The position numbers and the translations under genes are program-made. DNA of 64,000 nucleotides, from the NCBI GenBank assembly GCA_963920635.1, contig OY987308.1, positions 7,878,225-7,942,224 on the forward strand, in the 5' to 3' direction. The notes beneath the pieces are model-generated. The model was not told the origin of the DNA. It searched no databases and worked only from the letters and a program-made list of their open reading frames with translations. Source of the stretch: Pseudeuparius sepicola (taxonomy: Eukaryota; Arthropoda; Insecta; Coleoptera; Anthribidae). How positions within the stretch are numbered: the stretch's first letter is position 1; each line of letters opens with the position of its first letter. Positions 9,969 to 21,559 of the stretch are shown here, piece after piece.

Positions 9969-10950
9969 TGTTACGCCAATTTGTGGCCGAGCGAAAGCGT
10001 TTCTTTATTTTTTTGACTATTTAGACAAGAACTGATACTAGCAGCGACTGTCACCAACTTACGTAGTAAGTAAAATAGATCGATTTATGCTTTTTGTTTA
10101 ATTTGAAGTAAGGCAAAGGTGTACGTGGCGTCCGCCTGCATTTATCAGCTACTCTGCTTTAGTATTTAACCCAAAATCCCCCAAAGGAAAGTGAATAAAC
10201 GTAAGTTTCTTTCTTAATAATATATAATGATTGAAATATCTTGAATTAATAACAAAATAATAAGGTTATAATATTTAAATCTAAAAGAAAAGAAAAGGAA
10301 AAAAAATATTAGTAAAGAAATTCCCAATTTCCTAGCATAACAATTGAATGAATAAACAAAAGTTTGATTCTACTAAATCCCTTTAATCTAATCCCACTGG
10401 TTAAGATAATGCGGTGACGGGCTATGACAGGTGGCAAAAAGTAATTATTCAGATAAAATAAAAAGAGAAAAAAAGTAAAATACTTAAACGAACCTTTAAA
10501 TGGGCATATATCAAAGTCAAATTCAATTTAAATCAAAATGACACTTACACATTTCTTCTGAAAGATTTGTGATGTGGATGGTATGAAGTATTGACGGATC
10601 AGCTTGGGCGAACACTGGCGATTATCCAGGAGGTACTATTTTTCTGCGGTTTTATACAGAGCTCGAATCCGGCTGGTCGACACGAATCGTGTGTTTTTTC
10701 GTGCTTAGAACGTGATAGAGGCCGCGAACGTTATCTTAATTTGGCAACAATTTTGGAGCTGGGTGGTCCCAAATGCGGACACTATTCTGTTTTAGAACGC
10801 GTGATGTTTCGTCAAAGTAATTAAGATAATTGCCCATGTGCTGGTTTTGAAATATTGGAAAAATACGAATTGAAAAGAAGTTACATAAGATTCTGAGAAA
10901 ATACTCCTTTATGCGTTCTTACTTACCCCTTTAATTGCTCACCTGTCACA
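9969..10950 (-). mobile_element. Probable 5' LTR of a minus-strand Gypsy-like element
   Basis: The inner end is placed at 9969 (plus-strand TGTTACGCC). On the minus strand there is a TATAAAA box at 10650-10656 and an AATAAA signal at 10004-10009, in the right order for LTR promoter and poly(A) site. The outer end is not defined: no matching CGTAACA terminus was found, and 10950 is a guess. A 77-codon ORF inside (10591-10824, +) has no recognised domain and is probably chance. Confidence 0.45.
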
Positions 10951-11019
10951 CGGTACGAAGTACAACTTAGAAAATTAAAACACCACGTGAATCACAAACG
11001 CATAAATAGTAAGTAGTTT

Positions 11020-11500
11020 TTCATGAGAACGACGACAAAGACGAGGACGACGAGAACGACGACGACCCTCCTCGAAGGAGCAGCTCTTGACGGAAATAAC
11101 CCTTCTTTTTCAGAAAACGTCTAGATTTTCATCATGAGCCAATCGCCAAGAGAGAAAGCTATTTAAAAAGCGGAGGCGGGAGCGGCCGCTGCGCCCGCCG
11201 GCGTTATGCCGGCCATAATCATATACCTATATGTAGTTTTTGAATACATTCGCTACCAAGCGTTACCAGCAGCAGCGGCGGTGGCGGCGCTCCCTCCTAC
11301 CGACCACCTCTAAGAACGACAAGCGATGCGCCTAGACGAAATTGTACGGGACCGTCACGAGTACGACGTGCGCAGTGGACCGTCATGGCCGGCGGCCAAA
11401 GGTGCATATTTGAAGACATGGCGGCCGCCAGGGCGTTTGGAGATTCTAAGTCGAGGAAAGGAATGTCACCAGTAAGTGTCGTCATTCGATCCAAGAATAT
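11020..11500. other. GC-rich and GAC-repeat island
   Basis: Simple (GAC/GAG)n repeats (11027-11070) are followed by a GC-rich block with CGG runs (11165-11300) and a possible short ORF starting ATGGCCGGCGG at 11385 that ends at a good splice-donor match (CCAgtaagt, near 11470). This stands out from the AT-rich surroundings and could be a promoter with a first exon, but nothing downstream supports a host gene and the peptide is not recognised. Confidence 0.3.
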
Positions 11501-11919
11501 CGAACAAGAATTAATAATACTAACTATCAGAACAGATTTATGCAAAACAACTTTCAATAAAATAATAATCATTTTGCTCCTAATAATAATTCTAATGATC
11601 ACAACAATTATTACCAGAAGCAAAATTTTAGGTCAAATAATTTAGGCAAAATTTTAATCCACCTAGACAAAATTTTCAATACCCAAATAATGTTTAAAAA
11701 TTTCATAACCCTATTATTGCCATATTCCTTTTTCTGTTTGTGAATCTCTTCACTTTCGTAATTTCTGCAATTTTGTATCGGTCGAATGTTTTAAACCCAG
11801 TAGGCGCGGAAAACTCACAACAAGGTATTATTTTTAATCAAAAGCGTATACTAATAACTTCAATTCGTTTATTATTTTACGTATGCGAATTACAACGACG
11901 TTCTATACAACAAAACGTT
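11501..11919. other. AT-rich intergenic stretch
   Basis: AAT-rich sequence with many stops in all frames. I see nothing recognisable. Confidence 0.4.
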
Positions 11920-12440
11920 AATGGATGGATGGAAAAACTCCAACAATGACACAAAAAATGTGGCTACATTGCTGCAAAATGCTTATGGAGAAGTAGCATT
12001 TTTAGAATCTTTTGATGGAAGCGGGGAAGTCAAAACAGGTCAGAAGTTGTTAGAACTACTTAAAAAAATGTAAAACCTTAGCACATGAAATGTAACATAG
12101 GGTCAGTTAGTAACAAATGTTTGGCATCTAACATGTAACTCACATACGGCTCAGCTCCTTGCAAAAGACGTGGTTAGCAAAAATATTACTTCAAGAGTTA
12201 CAAAAGTATTGAAACAGTTTTCTCGATCTGACATCTCAATATTACGTCTTAAAACATGGAGGATCAAAAATGGTGTTTCCGGAGAAAATCGCTGGTGTAG
12301 TAACAGGGACATCTTTGTGATTTTTTTACCAAATATTTCCAGAACTGTGGAAAATATCACACAATTGCTATTTGATGTGAATTTCATAAAACAGGTAGTA
12401 GAATCAATAGCGCTACTTGATCCAATATAACTTTAATTAA
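11920..12440 (+). pseudogene. hAT-type transposase relic (DUF659-like region)
   Basis: Pieces in different frames. One encodes DGWKNSNNDTKNVATLL (near 11926), like the D-G-W-x-N start of DUF659 in hAT transposases. Another encodes CNSHTAQLLAKDVV (near 12132-12173), matching the C-x-x-H-x-x-x-LLAKD motif of the same domain. Several frameshifts and stops separate and follow them. DUF659 proteins are inactive or active hAT transposases with an RNase H-like fold. No terminal repeats or 8-bp target duplication were found, so the element is an old fragment. Confidence 0.5.
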
Positions 12441-13168
12441 TCTTTGTCAAGCCAAGATCTCAAATGTCGTTGACGCTGCAGACCAGTAGCTTCAATAGGT
12501 CTGTCCACAAAAAAAAACTTTAAAATATGTTAAAACTATGGATTAAACCTATTACACCATATATTTGAATATTATTTGCATAAAAAGTTAATGTGAAATA
12601 AGATAACGGCCATAGAAATCGCACGCTCTATTTCAATCTGATAAAACGGTTACTTACTGTATTGACAACACAAGTTTGCTAACTAGATCGGCACGTGATC
12701 CCCGACTGCCACTCGCCGCCCGGATTTCATTACAACACTACTTCTGTTATATCATGTTTTGAAAGAAAGAAGGCTGTGCTCATACTACTCACTGTGTTGG
12801 AACGTCGTGTATCCGTTTAACGTATACTTAGAGGATTATTAGCCAATATGAATGATGGTTTCCAGAAAGGAGGACGTGATTATGGTGTCCGATTTTCTTG
12901 CGTCAAACGCAGATTTCAACCAACACCAATCTAGTGATGTCAAAGATAGTCGGTAAGTAGATACCTATTTATTTATATTTATTTAACCTTAGCGGACCCT
13001 TAACATACGACATAAATAAATTAGCAAACGAAATTGTAATCACCCACATATTTCCAGTAATGAGAAGCGATGAATTAACTAACAGAAAAAACATTTAGCG
13101 ATTTTATATGTAATAAACTGGTATCAAAATATCGTCCCCCTCATCAATACAAAATAATAGGGGCAAAT
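12441..13168. other. Intergenic stretch
   Basis: No supported gene. A slightly GC-richer patch at 12680-12730 has no recognisable content. Confidence 0.35.
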
Positions 13169-13426
13169 TTGAGATATGTTGGTAAATTTCTTGCTAACAT
13201 GGGAGAACTTTCTAGCCAAATTGTTGATTTCGAATCATGTTTTAAACCAAAAAATTACAATAATTGCATTGAAGCGATAAAATGTGTTGGCCGATTCGAC
13301 AATGCAGCTGGAGAGTTGAAGGCACCATATTCTGCATCAAATATGTCCACAATACTAAAATTCTGTGCTGCTGTTCTTCAAACAGAAGGTATTAAGCAAG
13401 GAACAGTAGAAATAAAAAAGAAGTAG
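13169..13426 (+). pseudogene. Unrecognised protein fragment, probably transposon-derived
   Basis: 85 codons including RYVGKFLANMGELSSQIVDF, FKPKNYNNCIEAI and a run ending in a polylysine stretch. Upstream codons continue for a short distance without a start. The wording resembles uncharacterised repetitive insect proteins. I cannot name a domain. Neighbours on both sides are transposase relics, so a mobile origin is likely. Confidence 0.35.
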
Positions 13427-13749
13427 AAGTTACAAAACAGTAACTGAAAATCAAGTAGCTATAAAGAGAAAACAAAAGGTTGATTTCCCTATATAAAGTG
13501 ATATGCAGAAAATGATGCAGTTTCACACTTTCGCATTACATTTTTCCAAAAAAGCAAATGAATATTTTGCCTTCTAAAATATTACGGAAGGATTTTTTTT
13601 ACCCTACATTTAGCGGTAAATCTCCTAGCATTGAAAAAGTAATCAAGACAGCCATGAAAACATTTGACGAGTTGCAGGTGACAGATGGAAAGTAATAAAC
13701 ACAGAAGTGTCAAAACAACTCTGTATAGAAGGCAAAATGCAGATGAGAA

Positions 13750-14640
13750 TTTAACGTTAGGAGACAAAATTCTTACCGTTCGACTTACCGGAGTAGATAC
13801 TCCACACAGAAACGTGATCAGAGAATTCTTTATAAGGACAAATAGTCGGATTGTACTAAGTACTGTTTCCAAAGTTAATAGAATGTTTAACACTACAGGT
13901 AGTATGTCAATAATAATTGACTACACTTACTGTTGTATTGTCTTGCAATTTGTTCCTTATTATTAGGTGGTGTGGTATTAAACTAAAACTAGAAATATTC
14001 ATGAAAATGAAAGGACCCAGATAGTAATAGAAAACAATCCTAGAAAAAGTTTAAAGGAACTAGACTTGAATATCCCTAAAATTATGATTAAATTTTTACA
14101 TCCCTAGAGAATGACGATGAAATTAGACGCGTTGAGTATTTTAGTATTGCTTGTAGGCACAAGGACAATTTTTAAATGACCACTCTTTTTGAAAACAATT
14201 ATTTTCACCGAGGAGCAACTTTCTCAACCAATGGGGTGCTATTTTCCCAAACTAATATTCATTGTGCCAGAGAAAATCAAAATTTTATAATAAACTGTAA
14301 AAGCCAGTATTCTCAAAAAATTATGTTTTTTTTTTGGTATTTCTGGATACGGAGTCCATTCTTTTTTGAAAATAATTTAAATGACAATTTTATTTCTTGC
14401 AAACATAATTTTAAAATGAAAGAGAAAATTTACCGTACATTTGCATTTACAGTTGGACGGGGCTCGAATCCACACAGCAAAATCTCTGGTGGAAGATCAC
14501 CCTAACTCATCCTAACTGGTGCATGGACAAAATAGTAATACATTGGCCACCTAAGTCACCTGATTTGTCGCTAGTTGACTTTTATTTTTGGGGAATGCTT
14601 CAGAATAAAGTATACATACACCAGTCGATCAAGTAATTTT
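13750..14640 (+). pseudogene. Mariner-like transposase relic
   Basis: Collinear with the intact transposase at 25553-26629 but highly decayed. In order: a helix-turn-helix piece STVSKVNRMFNTTGSM (near 13860; intact copy STVQRINNILDRTGSI), then ENNPRKSLKELDLNIP (near 14030), ATFSTNGVLFSQ with SQYSQKIM (14210-14330), DGARIHTAKSL in a different frame (near 14457), and WPPKSPDLSLVDFYFWG (near 14547). The last two hold the second and third catalytic aspartates. Frameshifts and stops throughout. No TIRs were found. Confidence 0.7.
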
Positions 14641-15719
14641 GATGAATTCACTAGAAATTACTAGAGAAGAATAATTCAATTAAGGCTACACAAGCAATTA
14701 GGCTTGTTCAAATATAAACATTGTAACTGTTGTGTTTATTCTTTACTGCTCGGAACGCTTGTTAGAGCAATTATTCGATTTAGGTAAGTACATATTCGCT
14801 CTTTAAATACAACAACGTCATAACTCAAAAGTGGCAATTTTGAGGTAATTTAAAGAAGATGGAATGAATATTTTATTAGCTTTTAACTGCTATAATGTCA
14901 TAACTTCAACTTAAAAAATTGCCGCTAGAGAGCATTAGTATCATTGTTGTGCGACTGCGCCATATAATTTCTGGTCACAGCAAGACTGTAATATCTCAAT
15001 TGTGAGGTTACGCTCGTTCTGACAACTTTTTACAAATTTATGCAAAAGAGTCACATTGTGCGTTAAGACAATAATGCTTTGAAGGTAAGAGTTTATTTTA
15101 TGTTGTCTATTATACGGGGTGATTCAGTCATTATGTAAAAAATGTTAACCACAGGTGGATAAAAATTAGCGCAATATGAATGTGAAATTAAAAAAATTCT
15201 AAAATAAACAAAAAAATTATTTTCAGAAGTGCACATAAACCCCTAATCAACGGCGCTTCTGACTAGTTGAGCTTGTAAACATGGCATAGAAGCCCGCAAC
15301 TACCGGCGTATTGTTGCCAAGAAATCTAAAAAAATGTCGAAATATTGAGGAAAACCTAATGATAATTTTTCTGGCGTTTTTAAATTTTTGGGGAAACACT
15401 TTTCTGATGTGACGATAAATACAGCATGGTCTCAGTTAATTTATTACCTTTTTGATTTTCCAATGTCAATCCTGAGGTCAATCCATTTTTTTCTTTTTTG
15501 ATACAAAAAATGCACGAACATTAATTAGTGCATTGCATTTCCCTCGACCGATACAAGTTGTTTGCGGCGAGATGCTAAGTCCGACGACCACGACCATGTG
15601 GATAACCTTCCACCGGGAATCAGGAATACTGCGAAGCACTGTGCAGTAACAAACAAAACACAAAACTAAGTATAAAAAGGGCAAACACGCACCAAAATGC
15701 ACTATTACTATTTTGAAAA
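14641..15719. other. Intergenic; a mariner/MITE-type terminus at 15114
   Basis: No gene. The sequence tacggggtgattcagtcatt at 15113-15132 has the look of a Tc1/mariner-type terminus. It may be the left end of the element that contributed the minus-strand relic at 15720-16190, but no matching right end was found. Confidence 0.3.
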
Positions 15720-16190
15720 TGCCACCATTCACTGGAATAACAAGTTATTAATTCTGTTCATAAGCGATCCACGAATAAGCGCAAATAATCTAAGATTATT
15801 GCGGATTCGAATGGCAGCATCTTCAGTTCGCGCATGTAACTCTTGCTCACTGTCAATTTCAGTTTTTTCATACACGATGGATTTTATCGTTTCCCCATCA
15901 AACACACGGGGATCGCGATGGTCATGGCACAAGCCCTTCTCTACCAGTCCTGCGATTCTGGCAATGCTGGTCCAAAAATCAACGGACTGGCTGTGCAAGT
16001 GCAAAATGTGATGGGGCCTTTCATGCGCAAACTACATGTCGCCAAGAATACGGTCCAATCACCTGGTCTTCAAACACACCGCTCCACAAGTTACCGCTCC
16101 ACATCCCTAGCTACATTGTTTTCGTCAGGTCATATGTTCAGGCGGTGTCAACTGTCATCTATGGATAATGTCATCAGAACTTGCCGGCTG
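15720..16190 (-). pseudogene. Second mariner-like transposase relic
   Basis: Minus-strand fragments resembling the C-terminal part of insect mariner-like transposases: a VWCGVFEDQVIGP-like piece (near 16060; compare VWCGILRDRIIGP in the intact copy), then SIVYEKTEIDSEQELHART and the C-terminal pattern ending LLFQ, stop, and a shifted NGGIF (near 15725). Several frame changes. It is a different subfamily from the 25-kb element, judging by the C-terminal wording. Confidence 0.5.
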
Positions 16191-17377
16191 TGACCGCAAC
16201 TCTCCTAACCTATAGCGTGCAAGAAATTGACAAAAATATCCACAGAATGTGAAGGTGTTGCTGTTGTTGCTTTCATCACTAGATGACGCTAGCAGTCATA
16301 AGTATTGTGGAGATCGGATTTAGTAGACACAATGAAGTAATAATAAAATTTTTAATTTATCACATAATTATTATTTGTCATTTCTAAAAATAAAAAACTT
16401 TGAATTCTATTCTACAGTGTATAAACCACCTTTACTGCTAAAGAACGCGCATGAAATAATCTAATAAATTGTGAGAATTGGAAATACCCCCAGTATCATG
16501 ACTTTTCTTCAGTTTTAATAATTCACAAAACATTCTAACCTTAAACTTTATAGTTTTTAATTAATTTTACGTTTTCAAAAACAACTGGGTGCAGATTTTA
16601 TTTAAGGACGGAAATAAAACGTCATCACCTCGCGACGACCTTCATTTGACCGTGTTCCTAACTAGGATAAATGTTGCTAAAACAGAAATTGTTTACTGGA
16701 GTGCAAAAATTCCGCAAGTGTCTGTAAGATGGCGCTGGAGTTGGAGAGCGGCCATTGGTACAGAGCGAGCATAAAAAGTAATGTTTCGCGCTAAAATAAG
16801 TTTCCGTTCCTTATAAGTTGTTTTGTTGCCCGGCAAGCAAGGTCGTTGGTCGGAACCAGGGGTCTAGGGGGAGGCAGGCGGACCGACCCCCTTTTTTATA
16901 CAAATAACAGCACATCGCTCCCATCCTGGCGTATTTTGGCATTGAAACTGTGAATTGTTAAACACAAAATAATAATATGAATATTTACGCTCCTTTATTT
17001 TTCTATATTTTGTCATAGTTATTAAGAATATTGTTGAGTAAAATATTAGGTAAGAGGACTACCTACCGGCTGTCAAATCTACTGTCATGACATAATAATT
17101 CTCCCTCAAAACCGCATGATTGATCACAATACTTACCCTAACTGACATTTAGAATTTATGTCACTATAGTTTTATCTTTTATCATTCTATTAACTTTTCA
17201 TTAAGTACTTAATATTGATAAACCGAAAGAAATTAAAATTCTGTTGTATTTGATCCAAAGTTGAAGTAAAGTTGTGAATTTTGTTAGATACGTGAAATAC
17301 CTACTATTTGCTGATATCTTAATATATGTATTATTTTGGCATACATTTAGAGTAATGGAAAATGTAATGTAAATAAA
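16191..17377. other. Intergenic stretch
   Basis: AT-rich, no supported gene or repeat. The 61-codon ORF at 16589 looks like chance. Confidence 0.4.
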
Positions 17378-17379
17378 AT

Positions 17380-17549
17380 TTTTCTACAAGCGTGCGGAAA
17401 AGTACACTTTTCCGTACGCATTTTAGTTTAGAAAGTGTCACTTTTCCGCACTAGTGCGGAAAAGTGACACTTTCTAAACTAAAATGCGTGCGGAAAAGTA
17501 AATGCGTGCGGAAAAGTGTCTTACTTTTCCGCACGCTTGTAGAAAAAAT
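17380..17549. repeat. Near-perfect palindromic foldback element (~170 bp)
   Basis: The sequence is its own reverse complement around 17455/17456. The inner 45 bases each side (through GTGTCACTTTTCCGCACT) match with one mismatch. After a roughly 20-base asymmetry the outer ends match again (TTTTCTACAAGCGTGCGGAA at 17381-17400 against its complement at 17528-17546). The core motif GTGCGGAAAAGTG recurs many times. No ORF. This is a foldback/MITE-like element able to form a long cruciform. Confidence 0.85.
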
Positions 17550-17675
17550 AGTGTTCCTAACTCTTGCGGAAAGTGTCTTTTCCACGCTCGATTTCTTGGC
17601 TGAACTCCGCTACGCGTCGTTCAGCCAACTGCAATCGCGTGCGGAAAAGTGGCACTTTCCGCACTTGTTAGGAAA
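17550..17675. repeat. Diverged second foldback adjoining the palindrome
   Basis: TTCCTAACTCTTGCGGAAAGTG (17554-17575) pairs with CACTTTCCGCACTTGTTAGGAA (about 17652-17673). In the middle, GGCTGAAC...GTTCAGCC forms a small hairpin (about 17598-17627). It shares the GTGCGGAAAAGTG motif with the larger palindrome and is probably a partial, older copy. Confidence 0.7.
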
Positions 17676-17688
17676 TATACTATATATG

Positions 17689-17734
17689 TACTACCATAGA
17701 AGAAGTTACGTAGTAGATTCTTCTATGGTACTAC
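17689..17734. repeat. 46-nt hairpin
   Basis: GTACTACCATAGAAGAA and TTCTTCTATGGTACTAC pair over 17 positions with one mismatch, around a 12-base loop. It lies just after the foldbacks. It is too short for a typical animal pre-miRNA, so no RNA function is claimed. Confidence 0.7.
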
Positions 17735-19894
17735 CTAAATGCTTGCCGGTACATCAACTTTGTGTCAAACATAATAGAATTTTAAAGCTTTAATATAATT
17801 TTCTTTTGAAAAAGACATATTCGTATCAATATTTTTTAGTAATAATAAAAAGTTAATAAAATTATAGAATGATACTCGTATATTATGTTGTATAGCTAGT
17901 GATATAAAATAGTTTTTACGAAGTAATGACTTTTTAAAATTTTAAGAAATTTTATAAATAGGAAATAGGCGCTTATGTAACATTAAAATAGAAACGACTT
18001 TTTCAAGTTAAACGTTTTGAAATTGTAACAAATAAGCCAATTTTTAGGGATTGTATTTTTTAAATATAATTTTTGACAGATAGCGAAAGTCACGTGACCA
18101 CGTTTGAGTCGGTTATTTTTCCTTGTTTTTAATAGAAAGGTAACCCCAAAGTTAACTGCATATGTGTTCTATTATTATCCGTTAATAAAAAAATATGTTT
18201 AAATTAATAAAAAGATACATTTTGCACCATCTTCATTTTTTCCAAAATGGTTTTTTGGTTATAACTTTTGTTTGACGTTCGATTGTTTTTTCCAAACGAC
18301 ATTACATTGTTTGGAAAAAACTGCAACAAACTGGTTTTTAAATCATTAATTTGCCTCAAAAAATACAGAAGATGTTCTTTCGCATCAATATATCGTTTTC
18401 TTTTTTCATTTTTTATTTTGGAGATATGTATTTATCTTAATTATTGCGTTACCTAAAATGTGTGTTTGAATGTAGTGTTAATGCAAACGAAGAAACACCT
18501 TATGTACACATAAAAGACCATGTTTCATTTCATTGAAAAAACTAAACATAATTTTGCAGAACTTTTAAGCCAGCAATACACTATACCTACAGAAAACGTG
18601 CCGAATCACATTCTTTAACTAAAGATATGCCTTTAACAGTAAAAAACACAGTAGACATTCAAGTGACCTTGAAAACGTCGTCTGCCTACAAGTGAAAACG
18701 TGCGTCTTACATTACACCTCATAATATGCTTCAACTTTTATGTGATTTTCGTTTTTGAGATATTTACAATAGCTGCATTTATTAAAATGGAACACCAGGT
18801 ATAGAGAATTTTCGACATACCTATACATATAGAGACATCGACATGAATCCTCCCCTAATGTCAGTTTATATGCTAACGATTGTGTTTTCCTCACGAAAAA
18901 TACATAACGGCGACATAACTATAAGAACAACAGTACCCAACCCACACGTATAAATAATGCAAAGTCAACTAAAGCAGTTTTTAGTGCCGCCGTGTACCTT
19001 TCAAGCTAAAAATCAATGAACCATTGCTAAAAAGAGAGGGGTTAAAATCACAGATCGGAGTCTTTGAGCTATGAGGGTCTCCCGAATATACCTCTTGAAG
19101 TTTTATATTATTTTAATGTTAAAAATTCGCAATTCATAGTATATAATAATATGGAAGTAATACAAAAACATAAAAAAGTAATCAGAAAGCTTAGTTGATT
19201 AAATATTATATCGCCAAAACGTAAAATTGATCATATGAACATAATATATGTAATTATTAAACTGGACCTGTAACAACAGCGTCAACCGTTCATCGATCGT
19301 CTGTTTTTCGCGCCATCTGATAAATAATAGCCACACTTTTGCATTCCCGCTGCATAATTTGAGGGGTATTTTGCCTATGTTTTTTATTTACAACAAGACT
19401 GGATAATTACAATGTTTATTACCGTGTTTTCGTTCCGAGCATATTCCGAAACCTATGCCAATCTTAACGAAGGTAAAATTCCGGCTCAAGAGACAAAATA
19501 GACGAATTTATGCCGGCATAAAGTTTGAAATTCAAAAAAAAAATCTCGCCCATAACTTTTAAACTAGTGTCATTAGTATCTATGGATATTTTAAAAATAC
19601 CCGTGTTTTTTGTAATCCTTTGAAATTCGCTACTTTTTCCAGCTAGTTGGAAATAAAAATACATTGATACAGGCAACCAAACATACAATGGCGAGCCCCC
19701 CCTTAAAGTAGCAAGTAGGTATTTGTGATATCAGAGCCATCTATTATCCGGCGTTGCCGGCAAAAGTTGCCGTCCCCTCTGGCGTAGCTAAGTATATAGA
19801 AATCTTAACAAGCCCAAGCTCATAGTGTCTATAAGAGTTAAAAGTGAGTGGCGCTAGCGGCATCCTAAACATCAACAACGTCAGTCACTAGGCT
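17735..19894. other. Long intergenic stretch
   Basis: About 2.1 kb of AT-rich sequence with no supported gene. Short ORFs here (18268-18456, 18712-18894, 19464-19688) have low-complexity peptides and no recognised motif. Confidence 0.4.
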
Positions 19895-20560
19895 ATGGCA
19901 CGCTATGGTATTCACAATGAGAAATTTAATATTTCATTTTTTGTGCCGAAAAAGGATCTCTGCGAAAGTTGTGTGGCATACGAAAATGCCTCTAATGAAG
20001 ACAAAGAGAATTTAAAAGAAAAACATGATCAACATTTTGGCGAGAGAAGAAAAAAAGTCTTGGCAAGAGAAGAAAAAAAGGTAACAAGGAAAATGAGAAC
20101 ATTAATGGCATTGTGGCAGTATATGATCTTCAAGCAGTTACGCAAATACCAAAAGAGATTGTTCGGTGTTTCATTATAAATCCAAGCTAAATGTATTTAA
20201 TTTCACTATTTATGACTTACATACTGGGACGAGGAACTTGCCCATCGAGGTGTGAATGAATTAGGTACGTGTTGAAACACTTACAGAAGAAAGCTACTAT
20301 GAGTGTTGCTGACGTTATTTTTTATTCCGACAACTGTGTGGGCCAACAGAAAAACAAGTTTATGTTGGCCCTGCATTTATACCCAGTACGTTGGCTCGAT
20401 ATAAAATCAATAACGCATAAATTCCTGATCAAGGGCCACACCCAAAATGAGGGTGATTCGGCCCATTCGCTCATTGAATGACAAGTGAAACGTCAACATC
20501 TAAGCTATAATAGGTATTTAGAGTCAAACTTAGGCAGATTAGCAAATCCCGATGATTAGT
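19895..20560 (+). pseudogene. DUF7869-like transposon protein relic
   Basis: Begins FNISFFVPKKDLCESCVAYE with a Cys pair and a Lys/Glu-rich helix. After frame changes it gives VIFYSDNCVGQQKNKF and ITHKFLIKGHTQNEGDSAHSLIE (20320-20478), then a stop. Widespread insect proteins share these blocks in this order, and I believe they carry the DUF7869 label. The conserved Asp and Glu/His residues suggest a transposase-like nuclease, but that is inference. The middle (20180-20265) is deleted or unreadable. A second, more N-terminal relic of the same family lies at 60.4-61.4 kb. Confidence 0.55.
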
Positions 20561-20584
20561 TGAGGAAAAGCATAGTGATGAATT

Positions 20585-21335
20585 GAACACATTGACAATG
20601 ATTTTGTCAAGAGAACAGTAATTAATTTATCTAACAGAGAACTTACAATTTCAGAAAAGTTAGTTTTGGCAAAAGGGTTAAATTTTTCTGTTGCTGACAA
20701 CAATATTTCTAAGCTTGGCACAGTAGCATCGGTAGAGGAAACAGCTCAAGCATTAACTGAGGAATTATGTCAAGAATTTAGAGTCAGGCCAAAAATAATC
20801 TTAGAACAATATTTTAAACCAAAGACAAATATGTCAAGGGATAAAAAAGCAGCAATTAGATCACTTAAATCAGATAAGATAATTAAAATATTACCAGCAA
20901 ATAAGGAAAATACAACTGTTATTTTGGAAAAAAAAACTTCGTATGATAATAAATTAAATGATTTATTATTAAACAAAGACCCTACAACTTCAATAGAAAT
21001 TAAAATATACAAAACACTATATAAATACCGAGAACAAATCACACAGAGACAAAGGACACTCTTAAATCCGCATCAGTCAAAACCTACACTTGTATGGTTT
21101 ACCAAAAATACACAAAACTTACATTCCTCTTCGCCCCATTGTAAGTTCAACAAATTCACCATGTCATTCGTTAGCAAAATATTTAGATACTTAAAATTGT
21201 GAATCCGTTAGTAGGAAACTCAAATTCATTTATCAGAAACAGTAACCATTTTTTAGAAAAAATTGGGGAACATTAATTTCCTTATCATTATATAATAGCT
21301 AGTTTTGATGTGGTTAGTCTTTTTAACCGACTTCA
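20585..21335 (+). pseudogene. Penelope-like element (PLE), 5' portion of RT
   Basis: Reads LTISEKLVLAKGLNFSVA, then ILPANKENTTVILEK and DPTTSIEIKIYKTLYK, and after a frameshift near 21090 LYGLPKIHK, PLRPIVSSTNSPCHSLAKYL (stop) and finally SFDVVSLF near 21330. These are consecutive landmarks of PLE reverse transcriptases and match the order in the PLE at 57.3 kb. The copy ends exactly where the catalytic part would begin, replaced by a different repeat. The longest open piece is 20666-21202 (first codon TTG, so not a real start). Confidence 0.75.
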
Positions 21336-21440
21336 AAAAAGGAGGAGGTTATCAATTCGGTTGCATTTTTTTATGTTTGTTACCTCAGAACTCCGATTTA
21401 TAAACCGATTTGGACAATTCATTTTTTATTTGAACTTCTT
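21331..21440. repeat. Dispersed insect repeat with the CCGACTTCAAAAAAGGAGGAGG motif
   Basis: The run ACCGACTTCAAAAAAGGAGG at 21329 continuing to a TTATCAATTCGG segment is a phrase I recall from many insect genomes as part of a dispersed repeat. It begins at the break of the PLE. The family name and right boundary are uncertain. Confidence 0.4.
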
Positions 21441-21559
21441 TACAAATGACTGCCCCTGATCAAAATTCTGTGCAAACTTTTGTAATTGATTGATTTAATA
21501 ATAATTGGAAAAAAGCTATTGGAAGATTTAAATCGCACGAATTAGAAAAGTAAACATGG

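Noticed and set aside
17689..17734. Pre-microRNA candidate
   Set aside because: The stem (17 bp) and total length (46 nt) are too small for an animal pre-miRNA, and it adjoins foldback repeats.
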